Assembly (NCBI GenBank): GCA_030693045.1
Contig: JAUYBU010000205.1
Location: 1-39,464 of the forward strand
Reading direction: 5' to 3'
DNA: 39,464 bases
Source: Bryobacterales bacterium
Lineage (GTDB): Bacteria > Acidobacteriota > Terriglobia > Bryobacterales > Bryobacteraceae
Made by a program: the position numbers and the translations under genes
Shown here: piece by piece, positions 8,176 to 16,381 of the stretch
Layout: every line of letters starts with the position of its first letter
Position numbering within the stretch: position 1 is the stretch's first letter
The notes under the pieces: model-generated
The model's input: only the letters and a program-made list of their open reading frames with translations
Databases searched by the model: none
Told to the model about the DNA's origin: nothing

Positions 8176-8295
8176 CCAGATCGATGCCGGCGGGCCCTCG
8201 CCCGGCTCCCTCACGGTCGCGGCTCTGTAACTGAGCCGCGCGCGTCAGCAAGCGGTAAGGGCTAGATCGAAGCCGGCGGGCCCTCGACCGGCTCC
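8176..8295. repeat. 34-bp direct repeat (8176-8209 and 8262-8295) flanking a family B repeat
   Basis: The two 34-base copies differ at three positions. The second copy contains the stop codon and last codons of the minus-strand gene ending at 8262. Between them, 8206-8254 holds a family B unit (CTCCCTCACGGTCGCGGCTC ... GAGCCGCGCGCGTCAG), also seen at 25700-25830, 35098-35190 and 36905-36990. Confidence 0.75.
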
Positions 8296-8798
8296 GGCCC
8301 GGCCGCGGCACGAAATCGGCTAAGAATGTTCCGGAAGTGACGGCGCTCCAGCGCCAGCGAACAGCCGTAGATCAGGTGAGCGCCGTAAAGCAGCGGCTTT
8401 GGAGTGTAGAGCGGCGCCAGCGGCGCCCACCGGTTCACGGTCAGCGATGCGGTGGCGTAGTACCAGGCCAGGCCGGTCACGAAAGCCAGCAACACAAAGC
8501 GAAATGAGCTGACCGACTCGGGCACAACCAGCGCGAAGATCGAGCCCAGCAATCCGGCCATGAACAGCAGCAGCGCGATGCCGCTGCAACTGGCGGCTCC
8601 GAAACCGAGCCGGAAGACGGCCTCGCCAAAAATCCCGGAGGCCATCAGATTCGGGAACGCCCACCAGGGCTGCTGATGCAACGGCGAGGTCGCCATCAAC
8701 CACACCAGCATCGCCACACCGCCCAGAACGCCCGACTCAAGCCCCGCCAGAATGTGCAGAACTCTGCGCCGGTTTCCGTCCATTCCCTCGGGATTCAT
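8262..8798 (-). CDS. Hypothetical four-helix membrane protein
   Basis: This 178-residue protein has about four hydrophobic segments. They lie near residues 15-38, 50-90 (probably two close segments) and 98-120, with a weaker one near 138-152. I do not recognise the family. A second possible start lies five codons in (MDGNRRR). It follows the tyrosine kinase gene by 45 bases on the same strand, so it may belong to the exopolysaccharide operon. The last dozen codons (reading PEPVEGPPASI) lie inside a dispersed repeat whose second copy is just downstream. The native C-terminus has therefore probably been replaced or extended by repeat DNA. Confidence 0.65.
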   Translation of the reverse strand: MNPEGMDGNRRRVLHILAGLESGVLGGVAMLVWLMATSPLHQQPWWAFPNLMASGIFGEAVFRLGFGAASCSGIALLLFMAGLLGSIFALVVPESVSSFRFVLLAFVTGLAWYYATASLTVNRWAPLAPLYTPKPLLYGAHLIYGCSLALERRHFRNILSRFRAAAGPEPVEGPPASI

Positions 8799-8843
8799 CC
8801 CTGTCGCCGTGATCCGTCTCCGGTGGAACCAACGCCCGAGCGC

Positions 8844-9686
8844 CTAGCTCTTCTGCTCCGGCTTCGCATAGTAATACGAGTGGTAGTAGGTATACTTGCT
8901 GTAAAGTTCGCCCCGGCGCGCGCCGTTGACGATGATCCCCAGCACGTTGTTCTGGCACAGCGACTGCATCGCCCGGGTCACCGAGTCGATCGTGGTCGCG
9001 CCGATCCGCACCACCAGCAGGGTCCCGTGACACAAGGTCGACATCAGGTTGGCGTCGGCGGCAAACAGCAGCGGCGGGGTGTCCAGAATGATCCAGTTGA
9101 AGATCGACGGCAACTGGTTCAGCAGAATCTTGACTTCCCGGAGATTGAGAAGCTCCAGCGGGTTCAGCACCGCCTCTCCGGCCGGCATGATGCACAGATT
9201 GGTCCCGGCGATCTTCCGTATCGCCTCGTGCAGCGCCACTTTTCCGAGCAGGTAGTCGGTGATCCCGGGGCTGCGGTCGACCTGGAAGATGTTGTGGATG
9301 ATCGGCCGGCGGAAGTCGAAATCGGCAAGCAGGGTCATGTTGCCGGCGATGTTCGACTCGGCCATGGCCAGGTTGACGGCGGAAAAGGACTTGCCTTCGG
9401 CCGGCGACGGACTGGTGATCACCATGGTGTGAATCGGCTGCAGCGTCTGCATGTGGTTGAGCCGGGTCCGGAGGGCGCGAAACTCCTCCGTCGGCGCCGC
9501 ATCGGGGCGCGTCATGTCGATCAGGTGCGCCTCCGGATTCGGGTTGAAGGGGATCTCCTCGACCAGTTCCAGTATCCCTTGCAGGCTCGAGCTCTCCAGG
9601 GTAGGAATCGCGCTGCCCATAGGGCCGCTCACCGGGGGGAGGCCGCTTTGCTCGGCTCGTCTCAGAGCATCGTATACTCGACTCAT
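8844..9686 (-). CDS. Bacterial tyrosine kinase (CpsD/CapB/Wzc-cytoplasmic type)
   Basis: This 280-residue P-loop autokinase regulates exopolysaccharide chain length and export. The sequence shows Walker A SPSPAEGKS (Lys99), Walker A' LLADFDFRRP (122-124), Walker B WIILDTPP (Asp202), and an EEFRALRTRL helix that in this family mediates oligomerisation. The C-terminal tyrosine cluster YSKYTYYHSYYY (about 262-273) is the expected autophosphorylation site. The start MSRVYDALRRAEQ at 9686 is preferred over an upstream ATG because it matches the family N-terminus and is preceded by GGAGAG. The membrane adaptor is encoded separately just upstream (Wzz/GumC-like), the arrangement also seen in Gram-positive CapA/CapB. 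Walker A' has Phe where many members have Ala. Confidence 0.9.
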   Translation of the reverse strand: MSRVYDALRRAEQSGLPPVSGPMGSAIPTLESSSLQGILELVEEIPFNPNPEAHLIDMTRPDAAPTEEFRALRTRLNHMQTLQPIHTMVITSPSPAEGKSFSAVNLAMAESNIAGNMTLLADFDFRRPIIHNIFQVDRSPGITDYLLGKVALHEAIRKIAGTNLCIMPAGEAVLNPLELLNLREVKILLNQLPSIFNWIILDTPPLLFAADANLMSTLCHGTLLVVRIGATTIDSVTRAMQSLCQNNVLGIIVNGARRGELYSKYTYYHSYYYAKPEQKS

Positions 9687-9764
9687 TTTCTCTCCGTCTC
9701 TGGCCAACCGTCCGCGCCCCGGCGCTCGCCGTTCAGCCGGGAACCGCGCGCGCCGGCATGCGTG

Positions 9765-11429
9765 CTAGACTTTCCGAACGTAGTAGTAAGCGATCGAACC
9801 GGACATGATAAGTATCCCCACAAAGCAGGCCGCGCTCCACAGCAGCCAGGCCATGCGCTTCCGCCGGCGCACCACAAAATCGTTTTCCAGCAGCGGCACG
9901 CTCGCCAGCACGGTCAGTTGCGTGTAGGCCCGGACATCTTTGAGGTTCTTGAGCGAAGTGTCTTTCACCTCGCGCCCGCCGGCAACCGTCAGCCCAACCG
10001 CAAGTCCGATACAGGTTCCCACAGCCACGATGATCCAGCGGTTCGGCGCGAAGGGGGTCTGGGGCAGCGAGGCGGGATCCAGCAACTCCAGCATCTCACC
10101 CTGGCGCCGGTTCTCCAGGTCGGTGGCCAGTTCCGACTGGACCTTTTTCACGGTGAGGCCGTCGTAACGATCCCGGGCCGCGTTGCGCTCCTGCATGAGG
10201 GTCGCATACTCGGTGTCGCTGGTAGGGCTGGCCTGCAGTTGCTGCCGGACGTTGGTGATCTCCCGCTCCGTATCCATGCGATCTTTCGCCAGTTCCTGGA
10301 TCTCAAGCTCCTTGATCTGGATCATGCTCAGCGTCCGGGTAATCGCGGCCTCGATGTTCTTCGCCTCAACCACGTTGGACTGGCTGAGCCTGCGAACCGT
10401 CTGGGGCTTGGCCTCCGGCTTGGTCATCTCCTCGGCGGTCAATGCCGTTTTGGAAGTCTGAAGCGAGGCCAGCTCCGATTTGGCCCGCAGCACGTCGGGG
10501 TGCGTCTCGGTGTAACGTTCGCGCAGAGCGTTCACGATCGTCTCGGCGTTCAGAATCTGCTGTTCCAGCCGCACCAACCGCTCGCTGCGCCCCGCCGCCG
10601 TCGTGGTCTCCTCCGAGGGGGTGGCAACGAAGGAGAACTGAGCTTTGAGCGTCTGCACCTGCGATTCCAGGAGCAGTTTGTCGTTCCCCGCGCGGCTGAC
10701 CGAACTGTTCACGCTCGACAGCCGGGTCTCCAGCGCGTTCATCTTCTGGAGGCCCATTTGCATCTGCTCGGGCAGCCGGCCGGCGTTTCTGGACCGGAAA
10801 TCGGAGAGTCTCTGTTCGGAGGTTTCGTACTCCCGCTTGGCGGTCTCCCATTGGTCTCTGAGAAACTGCGTCGTCAAGACCGATTGGCTGGCCCGGGCCC
10901 GGATATTCTCGTCGATATAACGCGTCACCAGGTCCGCCGTCAGCCGCTGCGCCAGAATTCGGTCCGAGTAGGAGAAGCCGACTTCAAAAGCCGAGATCGT
11001 CGACTGCTCTCTGCCGACCTGCCGCGTCAGGCTCCGCACGCCACCCACGCGGACGTCTCTGCGCATCCCTTCGATTACGTCCTCCATCGGCTTGCGCTTG
11101 CGGTCCTCGGGGTAGAGATTGTAGGTCTGGATCAGGTTGGTCAGCGCCCCGCGGCTCAGAATCTGCTGGGTCATCGAGTTGATCAACTGGCCCAGTTCGG
11201 CGTTGACGTTGCTGGGCACGAACCGCTCCGGCACCTGCGCCGGAACCACGCGGATGACGGCGCTGGATATGTACGTGTCCGGCCACAAAAACGCCACCAC
11301 CACCGAGACCACCAGCCCGAGAAACAGCGGTCCCAGAATCCAGGTCTTGTGACGGCGAACGATGTCGATGAAGTCTTCTACATCCAATGCCCGGCGGGCA
11401 ACGGAGAACTGTTCGCTCGGAGGCTGCAT
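9765..11429 (-). CDS. Polysaccharide chain-length/co-polymerase protein, Wzz/GumC type
   Basis: This 554-residue inner-membrane protein works with the Wza-like exporter and the tyrosine kinase. A first membrane segment (about 32-50, ILGPLFLGLVVSVVVAFLW) is followed by the Wzz N-terminal motif DTYISSAVIRVVPAQVPE. A long periplasmic coiled-coil region spans roughly 190-420. A second membrane segment lies near 470-490 (WIIVAVGTCIGLAVGLTVAGG). A further hydrophobic stretch at the very C-terminus (WLLWSAACFVGILIMSGSIAYYYV) is not always present in Wzz and may be a third segment. The start has GAGGAG about nine bases upstream. It lies between the wza-like gene and the kinase gene on the same strand. 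Confidence 0.9.
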   Translation of the reverse strand: MQPPSEQFSVARRALDVEDFIDIVRRHKTWILGPLFLGLVVSVVVAFLWPDTYISSAVIRVVPAQVPERFVPSNVNAELGQLINSMTQQILSRGALTNLIQTYNLYPEDRKRKPMEDVIEGMRRDVRVGGVRSLTRQVGREQSTISAFEVGFSYSDRILAQRLTADLVTRYIDENIRARASQSVLTTQFLRDQWETAKREYETSEQRLSDFRSRNAGRLPEQMQMGLQKMNALETRLSSVNSSVSRAGNDKLLLESQVQTLKAQFSFVATPSEETTTAAGRSERLVRLEQQILNAETIVNALRERYTETHPDVLRAKSELASLQTSKTALTAEEMTKPEAKPQTVRRLSQSNVVEAKNIEAAITRTLSMIQIKELEIQELAKDRMDTEREITNVRQQLQASPTSDTEYATLMQERNAARDRYDGLTVKKVQSELATDLENRRQGEMLELLDPASLPQTPFAPNRWIIVAVGTCIGLAVGLTVAGGREVKDTSLKNLKDVRAYTQLTVLASVPLLENDFVVRRRKRMAWLLWSAACFVGILIMSGSIAYYYVRKV

Positions 11430-11498
11430 TCACTCAACTCCTCAAAAGTTACAGGGCGTTCGCCCGTTTGGCGGTCGCGGAGAAACTCATTCGCGCCA

Positions 11499-12128
11499 TC
11501 ACGGAACCACGATGTGGTCGCCGTGCTCGACCAGCACATTCTGCGACAGGTTCTTGCCCTTGATCACGTCGGCGTAGTTGAACTTCAGACGCAGGGTTCC
11601 GCGGATGATGATTATCTTCTTCTTGTTGGCGAATTCCCTGAGGCCGCCGGCTTGCACCAGGGCTTCCATCACGGCAATCGGCGTAACCAGCGGATAGGTG
11701 CCCGGCCGGCCCACCTCGCCGCTCACCAGGAACCTCTTGCTGTGCACCGCCTGGATCTGAACCAGCACTTCAGGCCGGTTGATGAACTTCGAGAGCGCTT
11801 CGGCGATGGACTGGGTAAGCTGTTCCGGCGTCAAACCACCCGCCTGAATCTCACCCGCCAGGGGAATGGTGATCTTGCCGTCCGGTCTCACCGCCAGCGG
11901 ACCCGACAGATCCGGTTCGCGCCAGACCCGGACCAGCAGGACGTCTTCCGGGCCGATCTGAAAGGTCTTCGGGTCCACCGGCGCCGCCACGCCCTTCGCC
12001 GCCTCTTCCAAGGTCGGCTTGGCCGGCGCAGCCTGCTTCCCTTCCGGCCTGCCGGCCTGCCCCCAGACCTGGCCCGCCGCTAACACCCACAGTAGAAAGA
12101 ACATTGATTGCGCCACTCGAAATCTCAT
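11499..12128 (-). CDS. Polysaccharide export outer-membrane protein, Wza-like (short form)
   Basis: This 209-residue exported protein starts at MRFRVAQSMFFLLWVLAAGQVWG. The upstream ATG seven codons earlier would spoil the signal peptide. The Poly_export domain is clear: FQIGPEDVLLVRVWREPDLSGPLAVRPDGKITIPLAGEIQAGGLTPEQL. A SLBB-type domain follows (VSGEVGRPGTYPLVTPIAVMEALVQAGG). There is no lipobox Cys at the signal end and no C-terminal amphipathic helix as in E. coli Wza, so this is the short version common with EpsA/XrtA-type systems. It probably forms the periplasmic or outer-membrane part of the export channel. It heads the exopolysaccharide genes; maf lies 60 bases upstream. Confidence 0.88.
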   Translation of the reverse strand: MRFRVAQSMFFLLWVLAAGQVWGQAGRPEGKQAAPAKPTLEEAAKGVAAPVDPKTFQIGPEDVLLVRVWREPDLSGPLAVRPDGKITIPLAGEIQAGGLTPEQLTQSIAEALSKFINRPEVLVQIQAVHSKRFLVSGEVGRPGTYPLVTPIAVMEALVQAGGLREFANKKKIIIIRGTLRLKFNYADVIKGKNLSQNVLVEHGDHIVVP

Positions 12129-12191
12129 CGAAATCCGCCGTCTGAACAAGCTGCCACCTGCCTACCTTATCGTCCTATTCTATAACGAGTA

Positions 12192-12800
12192 TTACAGTTG
12201 GCGCTTCCGTTCCCACAACGGCCGCCTCAATTCGGCCAAATCCAACTCGCCGCCCATGGCCACCAGACGGCGGTACACCAGGGCCATGGGCAGGCCAACC
12301 ACGTTGAAATAACATCCTTCGATGCGCTCGATGAACTTCGATGCCAGCCCCTGGATGGCATAGCCTCCCGCCTTGTCCATCGGTTCTCCCGAACCCGCGT
12401 AGCGCCGGATCTCGTCTTCCGTCAATACCGCAAACCGGACCCGGGTGGTCTGGGCGTCGACCAGCAGGCTCCCGGCCGAACGCAGACAGATTCCGGTGAC
12501 CACCTCGTGCCACCGCCCGGACAGCAGGCGCAGCATTCGCGCCGCATCGTCCGGGTCCGACGGTTTGCCGAGAATCTCGCCGCCGGCGACCACCACCGTG
12601 TCCGCGCCTAGCACGATGCCGCCCTCCGGCACGGCGACCGCCTCGGCCTTGGCCCGAGCCAGCCGCCGCACGTGCTCTTCGGGCGACTCGCCGGCCACCC
12701 CGCTCTCGTCGATCCCGGCCACGCACACCTGAACCTCAATCCCGGCCCGCTCCAGGATCTCCCGCCGGCGAGGCGATTGCGAAGCCAGTATCAGCGCCAT
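12192..12800 (-). CDS. maf: Maf family nucleotide pyrophosphatase
   Basis: This 202-residue cytoplasmic house-cleaning enzyme hydrolyses non-canonical or modified nucleoside triphosphates to monophosphates. All Maf landmarks are present: LILASQSPRRREIL at the N-terminus, GADTVV (about 64-69) with the catalytic Asp, GKPSDPDDAARMLRLLSG, TRVRF, and EPMDKAGGYAIQG near residue 140. The length is typical. The start ATG is the first residue of the family motif. It is divergent from the gene at 12845 with 44 bases between, so the two share a promoter region. It may be co-transcribed with the exopolysaccharide genes downstream, though the pathways are unrelated. Confidence 0.93.
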   Translation of the reverse strand: MALILASQSPRRREILERAGIEVQVCVAGIDESGVAGESPEEHVRRLARAKAEAVAVPEGGIVLGADTVVVAGGEILGKPSDPDDAARMLRLLSGRWHEVVTGICLRSAGSLLVDAQTTRVRFAVLTEDEIRRYAGSGEPMDKAGGYAIQGLASKFIERIEGCYFNVVGLPMALVYRRLVAMGGELDLAELRRPLWERKRQL

Positions 12801-12844
12801 ACTTCGATCCTATCAATCCCTGGCGCCGCGGCCGGCAAGCTAAA

Positions 12845-13264
12845 ATGAATTGGGTGGACCGCAGACACTTGTTGCCGATTCTCGCTTTTGGTTGCCGCCT
12901 CCTGGCTCAGCCGGCCAAGCTGTCCCTCCGCGGCAAGCTGACCGCCGCGGGCGACGGCACGCCGGCGCTGGATGAGCCCGCGCGCGGACGGGTCCTGCTG
13001 GCCGGCGATCCGCCCACCGTGGGAGTTCTCAAAGACCAGCGCCTGGCGGGCTCGGATTTTGAAGCCATCGGAGGGTTCCGCGACGATCGGGTTTTCCAGA
13101 TCGACCCGATCCACCTGCGGGCGATGTTCGTGCATCGCAACGGCCGGCGGCTGTTCATAACCTACTGGTGCGACATCTGCTCCATTCGCTTCTATACGCC
13201 GGGCATCTGCTGGTGCTGCCAGCAGGAGAGCGCGCTCGACCTGCGCGAAAAAGACGACTCATGA
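12845..13264 (+). CDS. Hypothetical protein with C-terminal Cys cluster
   Basis: This 139-residue protein is not one I recognise. The N-terminus (DRRHLLPILAFGCRLLAQPAKL) looks like a short signal peptide. The middle contains LRGKLTAAGDGTPALDE.ARGRVLLAGDPPTVGVLKDQRLAG, probably a small beta-rich domain. The C-terminus holds YWCDICSIRFYTPGICWCCQ, five cysteines in 16 residues. That suggests a metal site or disulphides. Its stop overlaps the next gene's start (ATGA), so it is probably translated together with the aldose epimerase-like protein. An alternative reading as a chance frame is unlikely given the coupling and good codon use. Confidence 0.7.
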   Translation: MNWVDRRHLLPILAFGCRLLAQPAKLSLRGKLTAAGDGTPALDEPARGRVLLAGDPPTVGVLKDQRLAGSDFEAIGGFRDDRVFQIDPIHLRAMFVHRNGRRLFITYWCDICSIRFYTPGICWCCQQESALDLREKDDS

Positions 13265-14295
13265 AACGCTATTCCCTGCCGATTCTGCTTCCTGTTATGT
13301 CGCTTGCCGCCAACTACACCGCCGAGAGAACCACGATTGACTCGATCGAAGTCATTCGCCTGGCCGACGCCTCGCGCCGCATCGAAGTCCTGATCGCGCC
13401 CTCCATCGGCAACAACGCCTATTCCATCAAGGCCGGCGGGAAGGAGATTCTCTGGAGTCCCTACCCGACCCTGGCCGAACTGAAGGCCAAGCCCGCGATG
13501 GCTGGAAATCCCTTCCTGGCGCCCTGGGCGAATCGCATCGATCAGGACGCCTATTTCGCCAACGGGAAGAAATACCTGTTGAACCCCGAGTTGAAGAACT
13601 TCCGCTACGACCCCAACCACAAGCCGATTCACGGGCTGCTGGTGTATGCCAGCCAATGGCGCGTGGTGTCGCTCAAAGCGGACGGCGGCGGCGCTCAACT
13701 GACCAGCCGGCTGGAGTTCTGGCGCGAGCCGGATTGGATGGCGCAATTTCCGTTCGCCCACAACATTGAGATGACCCACCGGCTCGAGGACGGCGCGCTC
13801 GAAATCGAGACCGCCGTCGAGAACGTCTCCAGCCAGCCCATGCCTCTGTCGCTGGGCTATCACACTTACTACCAGGTGCCGGACGCGCCGCGCGACGATT
13901 GGAAGGTCACCCTGCTGCCGGCTCGCGATCACGTCGTCCTGAACGACCTGCTGATTCCCACCGGGGAGCGAAAGCCGGTGAGCCTTCCTTCGCCGGTCGC
14001 GCTCGGCAAAGTGAAACTCGACGACGTCTTCACGAACCTGGTCCGCGACAAGGCGGGGCGGGCCCAGTTCCGGGTGCAAGGAAACAAGCAGAGCATCTCG
14101 GTGACCTTCGGCCCGAAATACCTGGTCGCGGTGATCTACGCTCCGCCCGGACGCGACTTCATCTGCTTCGAACCGATGGCCGGCATCACCAACGCCTTCA
14201 ACCTGGCCCACGCCGCCAGCTACGGCGAACTGCAAAGCGTGGCGCCCGGCCAGACCTGGCGCGAGAGCTTCTGGATCACGCCGGAAGGCTTCTAG
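13261..14295 (+). CDS. Aldose 1-epimerase (mutarotase) family protein
   Basis: This 344-residue galactose-mutarotase-fold protein probably interconverts sugar anomers or binds carbohydrate. NPFLAPWANRID (Arg92) is the substrate-binding motif. His124 (KPIHGLL) and His201 (LGYHTYY) are the conserved histidines, with His201 in the place of the catalytic acid. Glu304 (ICFEPMAG) is the catalytic base. The ATG at 13261 overlaps the previous stop as ATGA and begins a plausible signal peptide (MKRYSLPILLPVMSLAANYT), so the enzyme may be periplasmic. A longer frame from 13168 is rejected because it lies within the upstream gene. Confidence 0.88.
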   Translation: MKRYSLPILLPVMSLAANYTAERTTIDSIEVIRLADASRRIEVLIAPSIGNNAYSIKAGGKEILWSPYPTLAELKAKPAMAGNPFLAPWANRIDQDAYFANGKKYLLNPELKNFRYDPNHKPIHGLLVYASQWRVVSLKADGGGAQLTSRLEFWREPDWMAQFPFAHNIEMTHRLEDGALEIETAVENVSSQPMPLSLGYHTYYQVPDAPRDDWKVTLLPARDHVVLNDLLIPTGERKPVSLPSPVALGKVKLDDVFTNLVRDKAGRAQFRVQGNKQSISVTFGPKYLVAVIYAPPGRDFICFEPMAGITNAFNLAHAASYGELQSVAPGQTWRESFWITPEGF

Positions 14296-14305
14296 CCGAC
14301 AGAAT

Positions 14306-14372
14306 CCGGGGACACTCCGGGCTAATCTTACGCAAACCATCGCTTGGCCACGGGACTCAGGCGTGTCCCCCC
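14306..14372 (+). repeat. Dispersed hairpin repeat, family A copy 2
   Basis: This unit begins CCGGGGACACTCCGGGCTAA and ends CAGGCGTGTCCCCCC. It closely resembles the copy at 8058-8122. It fills almost the whole gap between two convergent genes. Confidence 0.85.
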
Positions 14373-14378
14373 GGTAAG

Positions 14379-15503
14379 TTAGAACTTGCGTCCCAGCAGG
14401 TGCCCGGCCATGGCCGCCGTCGCGCCCAGGCGCCCGAATCTCTCCTGGAAGATCTGCGAATACAGCGCTCCGGTGTCCTTTGGCGGCGGCTTTCTGCCTT
14501 CTTTCTTGTGCAGCCGCACCGCGCCCGATGGGCAGGTGGTCACGCAAAGCCCGCAGCCGATGCACCGCTCCACCACCACCGCCGGCGGTTCGCCGCCGGA
14601 AACGATTGCCTCCATCTGGCAGCGCAACTCGCAGGTCCCGCACACCTGGCAGGTGTCGGAGTCTATCCGGGCCACGAAGTCGGTCTGGAAAAACTCCGCC
14701 GGCCTCGGCAACTTCTTCGCGGTCGTCAGCACGCCGCAGCAGCAACCGCAGCAGCAGCAGACGAACAGCGGCTCCAGCGTGTTCTGGGGTTCCAGCACCA
14801 GCCCTTCGCGGTCGGCCTGTTCCAGCAGCCCCAGCATCTCTTGCTTGCCGACCTCGCGCGCGGCCGCCTTTTCGATCATCATCGTCGCCGCCACACCGAT
14901 CATCAGGCAGTTCTGCCTCTCCTTGGTCTGCCGGCACGGCTCGCCGGTGAGGTCCTTCCCCTGACGGCAGATGCAGTTCAGCGCCGCGAAGGGCCCCGGG
15001 CTGGCCTCGACGAACTTGCGGATATCGTCGTAACTGGCGACCGCGCGCTCCACATCGATGGACTTGTTTACCGGCACGGTCCGCATTTGCGGCGTCCGCT
15101 TGGTGTGCAGCGCCGGTCCGAAGGCCTCGTCGAAGTAAACGCGCACGTCGCGTTCCAGTTCCGGCGTCAGCCGGTTAACCTGCGCCTCGTACATGCCCAG
15201 CACCAGCGGCGACTTGCCGTAGCGCGGCCCGCCCTTGCCCGGCATCTTCTGGATCGAGCCCTTTTCCGCCATCCGGTCCAGCGCCTGGCCCAGTTGTTCC
15301 CGGCCCATCTCGTGCGGCCCGCGCCGGTGGATCGTCTCCAGCGGTTCCGGAATCGCGCTCAGGCACAAGGCCACCCGCACTTCCTCGGGCGTGAAAAGCC
15401 GCTTCAGAATCCGGATTTCCACACCCGATTCGGTGGCCGGATACGGGATCGGCATGCGGTCCAGGTGGCGCTGCAGATCGCGGTAGATTTCTTCGCCTTC
15501 CAT
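14379..15503 (-). CDS. Iron-sulphur protein with two 4Fe-4S motifs and a Cys-rich CCCCGCCC centre
   Basis: This 374-residue protein is probably cytoplasmic. Residues about 30-90 look like a winged-helix (LFTPEEVRVALCL ... QALDRMAEKGSIQKM). A cysteine set C177, C179, C190, C199 (CICR ... C ... C) follows. An unusual run CCCCGCCC lies at 249-256. A ferredoxin-like pair of 4Fe-4S motifs closes it: C285-x2-C-x2-C-x3-C295 and C314-x2-C-x2-C-x3-C324 with the following Pro. Related proteins are annotated only as 4Fe-4S dicluster proteins. Electron transfer or a redox-sensing regulator are both possible. It stands alone between a repeat and the toxin gene. Confidence 0.85.
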   Translation of the reverse strand: MEGEEIYRDLQRHLDRMPIPYPATESGVEIRILKRLFTPEEVRVALCLSAIPEPLETIHRRGPHEMGREQLGQALDRMAEKGSIQKMPGKGGPRYGKSPLVLGMYEAQVNRLTPELERDVRVYFDEAFGPALHTKRTPQMRTVPVNKSIDVERAVASYDDIRKFVEASPGPFAALNCICRQGKDLTGEPCRQTKERQNCLMIGVAATMMIEKAAAREVGKQEMLGLLEQADREGLVLEPQNTLEPLFVCCCCGCCCGVLTTAKKLPRPAEFFQTDFVARIDSDTCQVCGTCELRCQMEAIVSGGEPPAVVVERCIGCGLCVTTCPSGAVRLHKKEGRKPPPKDTGALYSQIFQERFGRLGATAAMAGHLLGRKF

Positions 15504-15736
15504 ATCTCACCGATACTACAACGAACCGAGGGAGCGCGCCACATTTGTTTCCCGGCGCCGGACCCGGCTCGCCACTCCGGATATCCAGCCAACGGAACCG
15601 CACGCGGCGGCTGCGGCTCCGGGCTTTGCGGGTTCGCGATCCAGATATAAGAAAGATCTCTGGTGTTGAGGGTTGTGTCTTGGCCGTTCGGGTTGTTCCA
15701 CCAGCACAGAGAACGTAGGTGCTGGCGCGGGTGTGC

Positions 15737-16381
15737 TCACTGCCCCGACTTTATGGCAGCCCCAAGGATTGGCTTAACCCATTCCGGAGTCACCGCGAGA
15801 TCGCACGAACTCACAATCTTGCCGCGAGCCATGTGGAGGACAAGCTTTGGTTGTGGCGTCGCGACCGCGTCCGGATCAGCTTCTTCGCTATTGTCGTAGA
15901 CACGAAGTTCTGTCAGTCTCGGCATAAGCTGAATCAGGTTCAGACGGCTGCGGTCGTACCTGTCACGAATTCTTGCCTCCGGAATATCGTGGCCGCCCTT
16001 CGCGACTCTGGCCCGCACGCGCGCGATATGAAGCTCGGCGCTGCTCAGGCCCACGTACCATATGCGTACCTCGATTCCCGCCGACAGCGCTGAGCCGAGC
16101 AGCGCCGGGATCGTGTGCCCTCCGAGGGTCGTCTCCAACGCGAAGTTCAACCGTTCGGCGATTGCGAGTTCGAGAAGCCGCCTTCCCTGGCGCCATGCTA
16201 CGCTATTCGCTTCCGCTTGCGTGATCCCAGGATTGGCGGACAGGAGCAGGCTTGCCGCGTCGTCCGGGTTAAAATATTCCGCGCCTTGCGCGAGGAACAT
16301 GGCGCCGGCCAGGCTGCTTTTCCCCGCACCGTTGGCCCCCGCCAAAACATAGATGCGGGAGATCTTGGCTCTATCGGCCAC
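15737..16381 (-). CDS. Zeta-toxin-like P-loop kinase (COG4185 type), probable toxin
   Basis: This 214-residue protein has a P-loop GANGAGKSS (15-23), then YFNPDDAA (36-43), FALETTLGG (81-89) and R-x3-RVAKGGHDIPEARIRDRYDRS (122-146). These are the zeta-toxin/COG4185 landmarks. By family knowledge, D40, E84, T86 and the arginines near 126-142 would bind nucleotide and a UDP-aminosugar-type substrate, and zeta toxins phosphorylate UDP-GlcNAc to block wall synthesis. The start is GTG at 16381, 11 bases inside the antitoxin gene, so the pair is coupled. A different small-molecule target cannot be excluded. Confidence 0.85.
   Translation of the reverse strand: MADRAKISRIYVLAGANGAGKSSLAGAMFLAQGAEYFNPDDAASLLLSANPGITQAEANSVAWRQGRRLLELAIAERLNFALETTLGGHTIPALLGSALSAGIEVRIWYVGLSSAELHIARVRARVAKGGHDIPEARIRDRYDRSRLNLIQLMPRLTELRVYDNSEEADPDAVATPQPKLVLHMARGKIVSSCDLAVTPEWVKPILGAAIKSGQ

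Noticed and set aside
8676-12083. 1135-codon plus-strand open frame
   Set aside because: It is antisense to three clearly recognisable exopolysaccharide genes. Its product is Arg/Gln/His/Leu-rich with no domain, typical of a shadow frame in GC-rich DNA.
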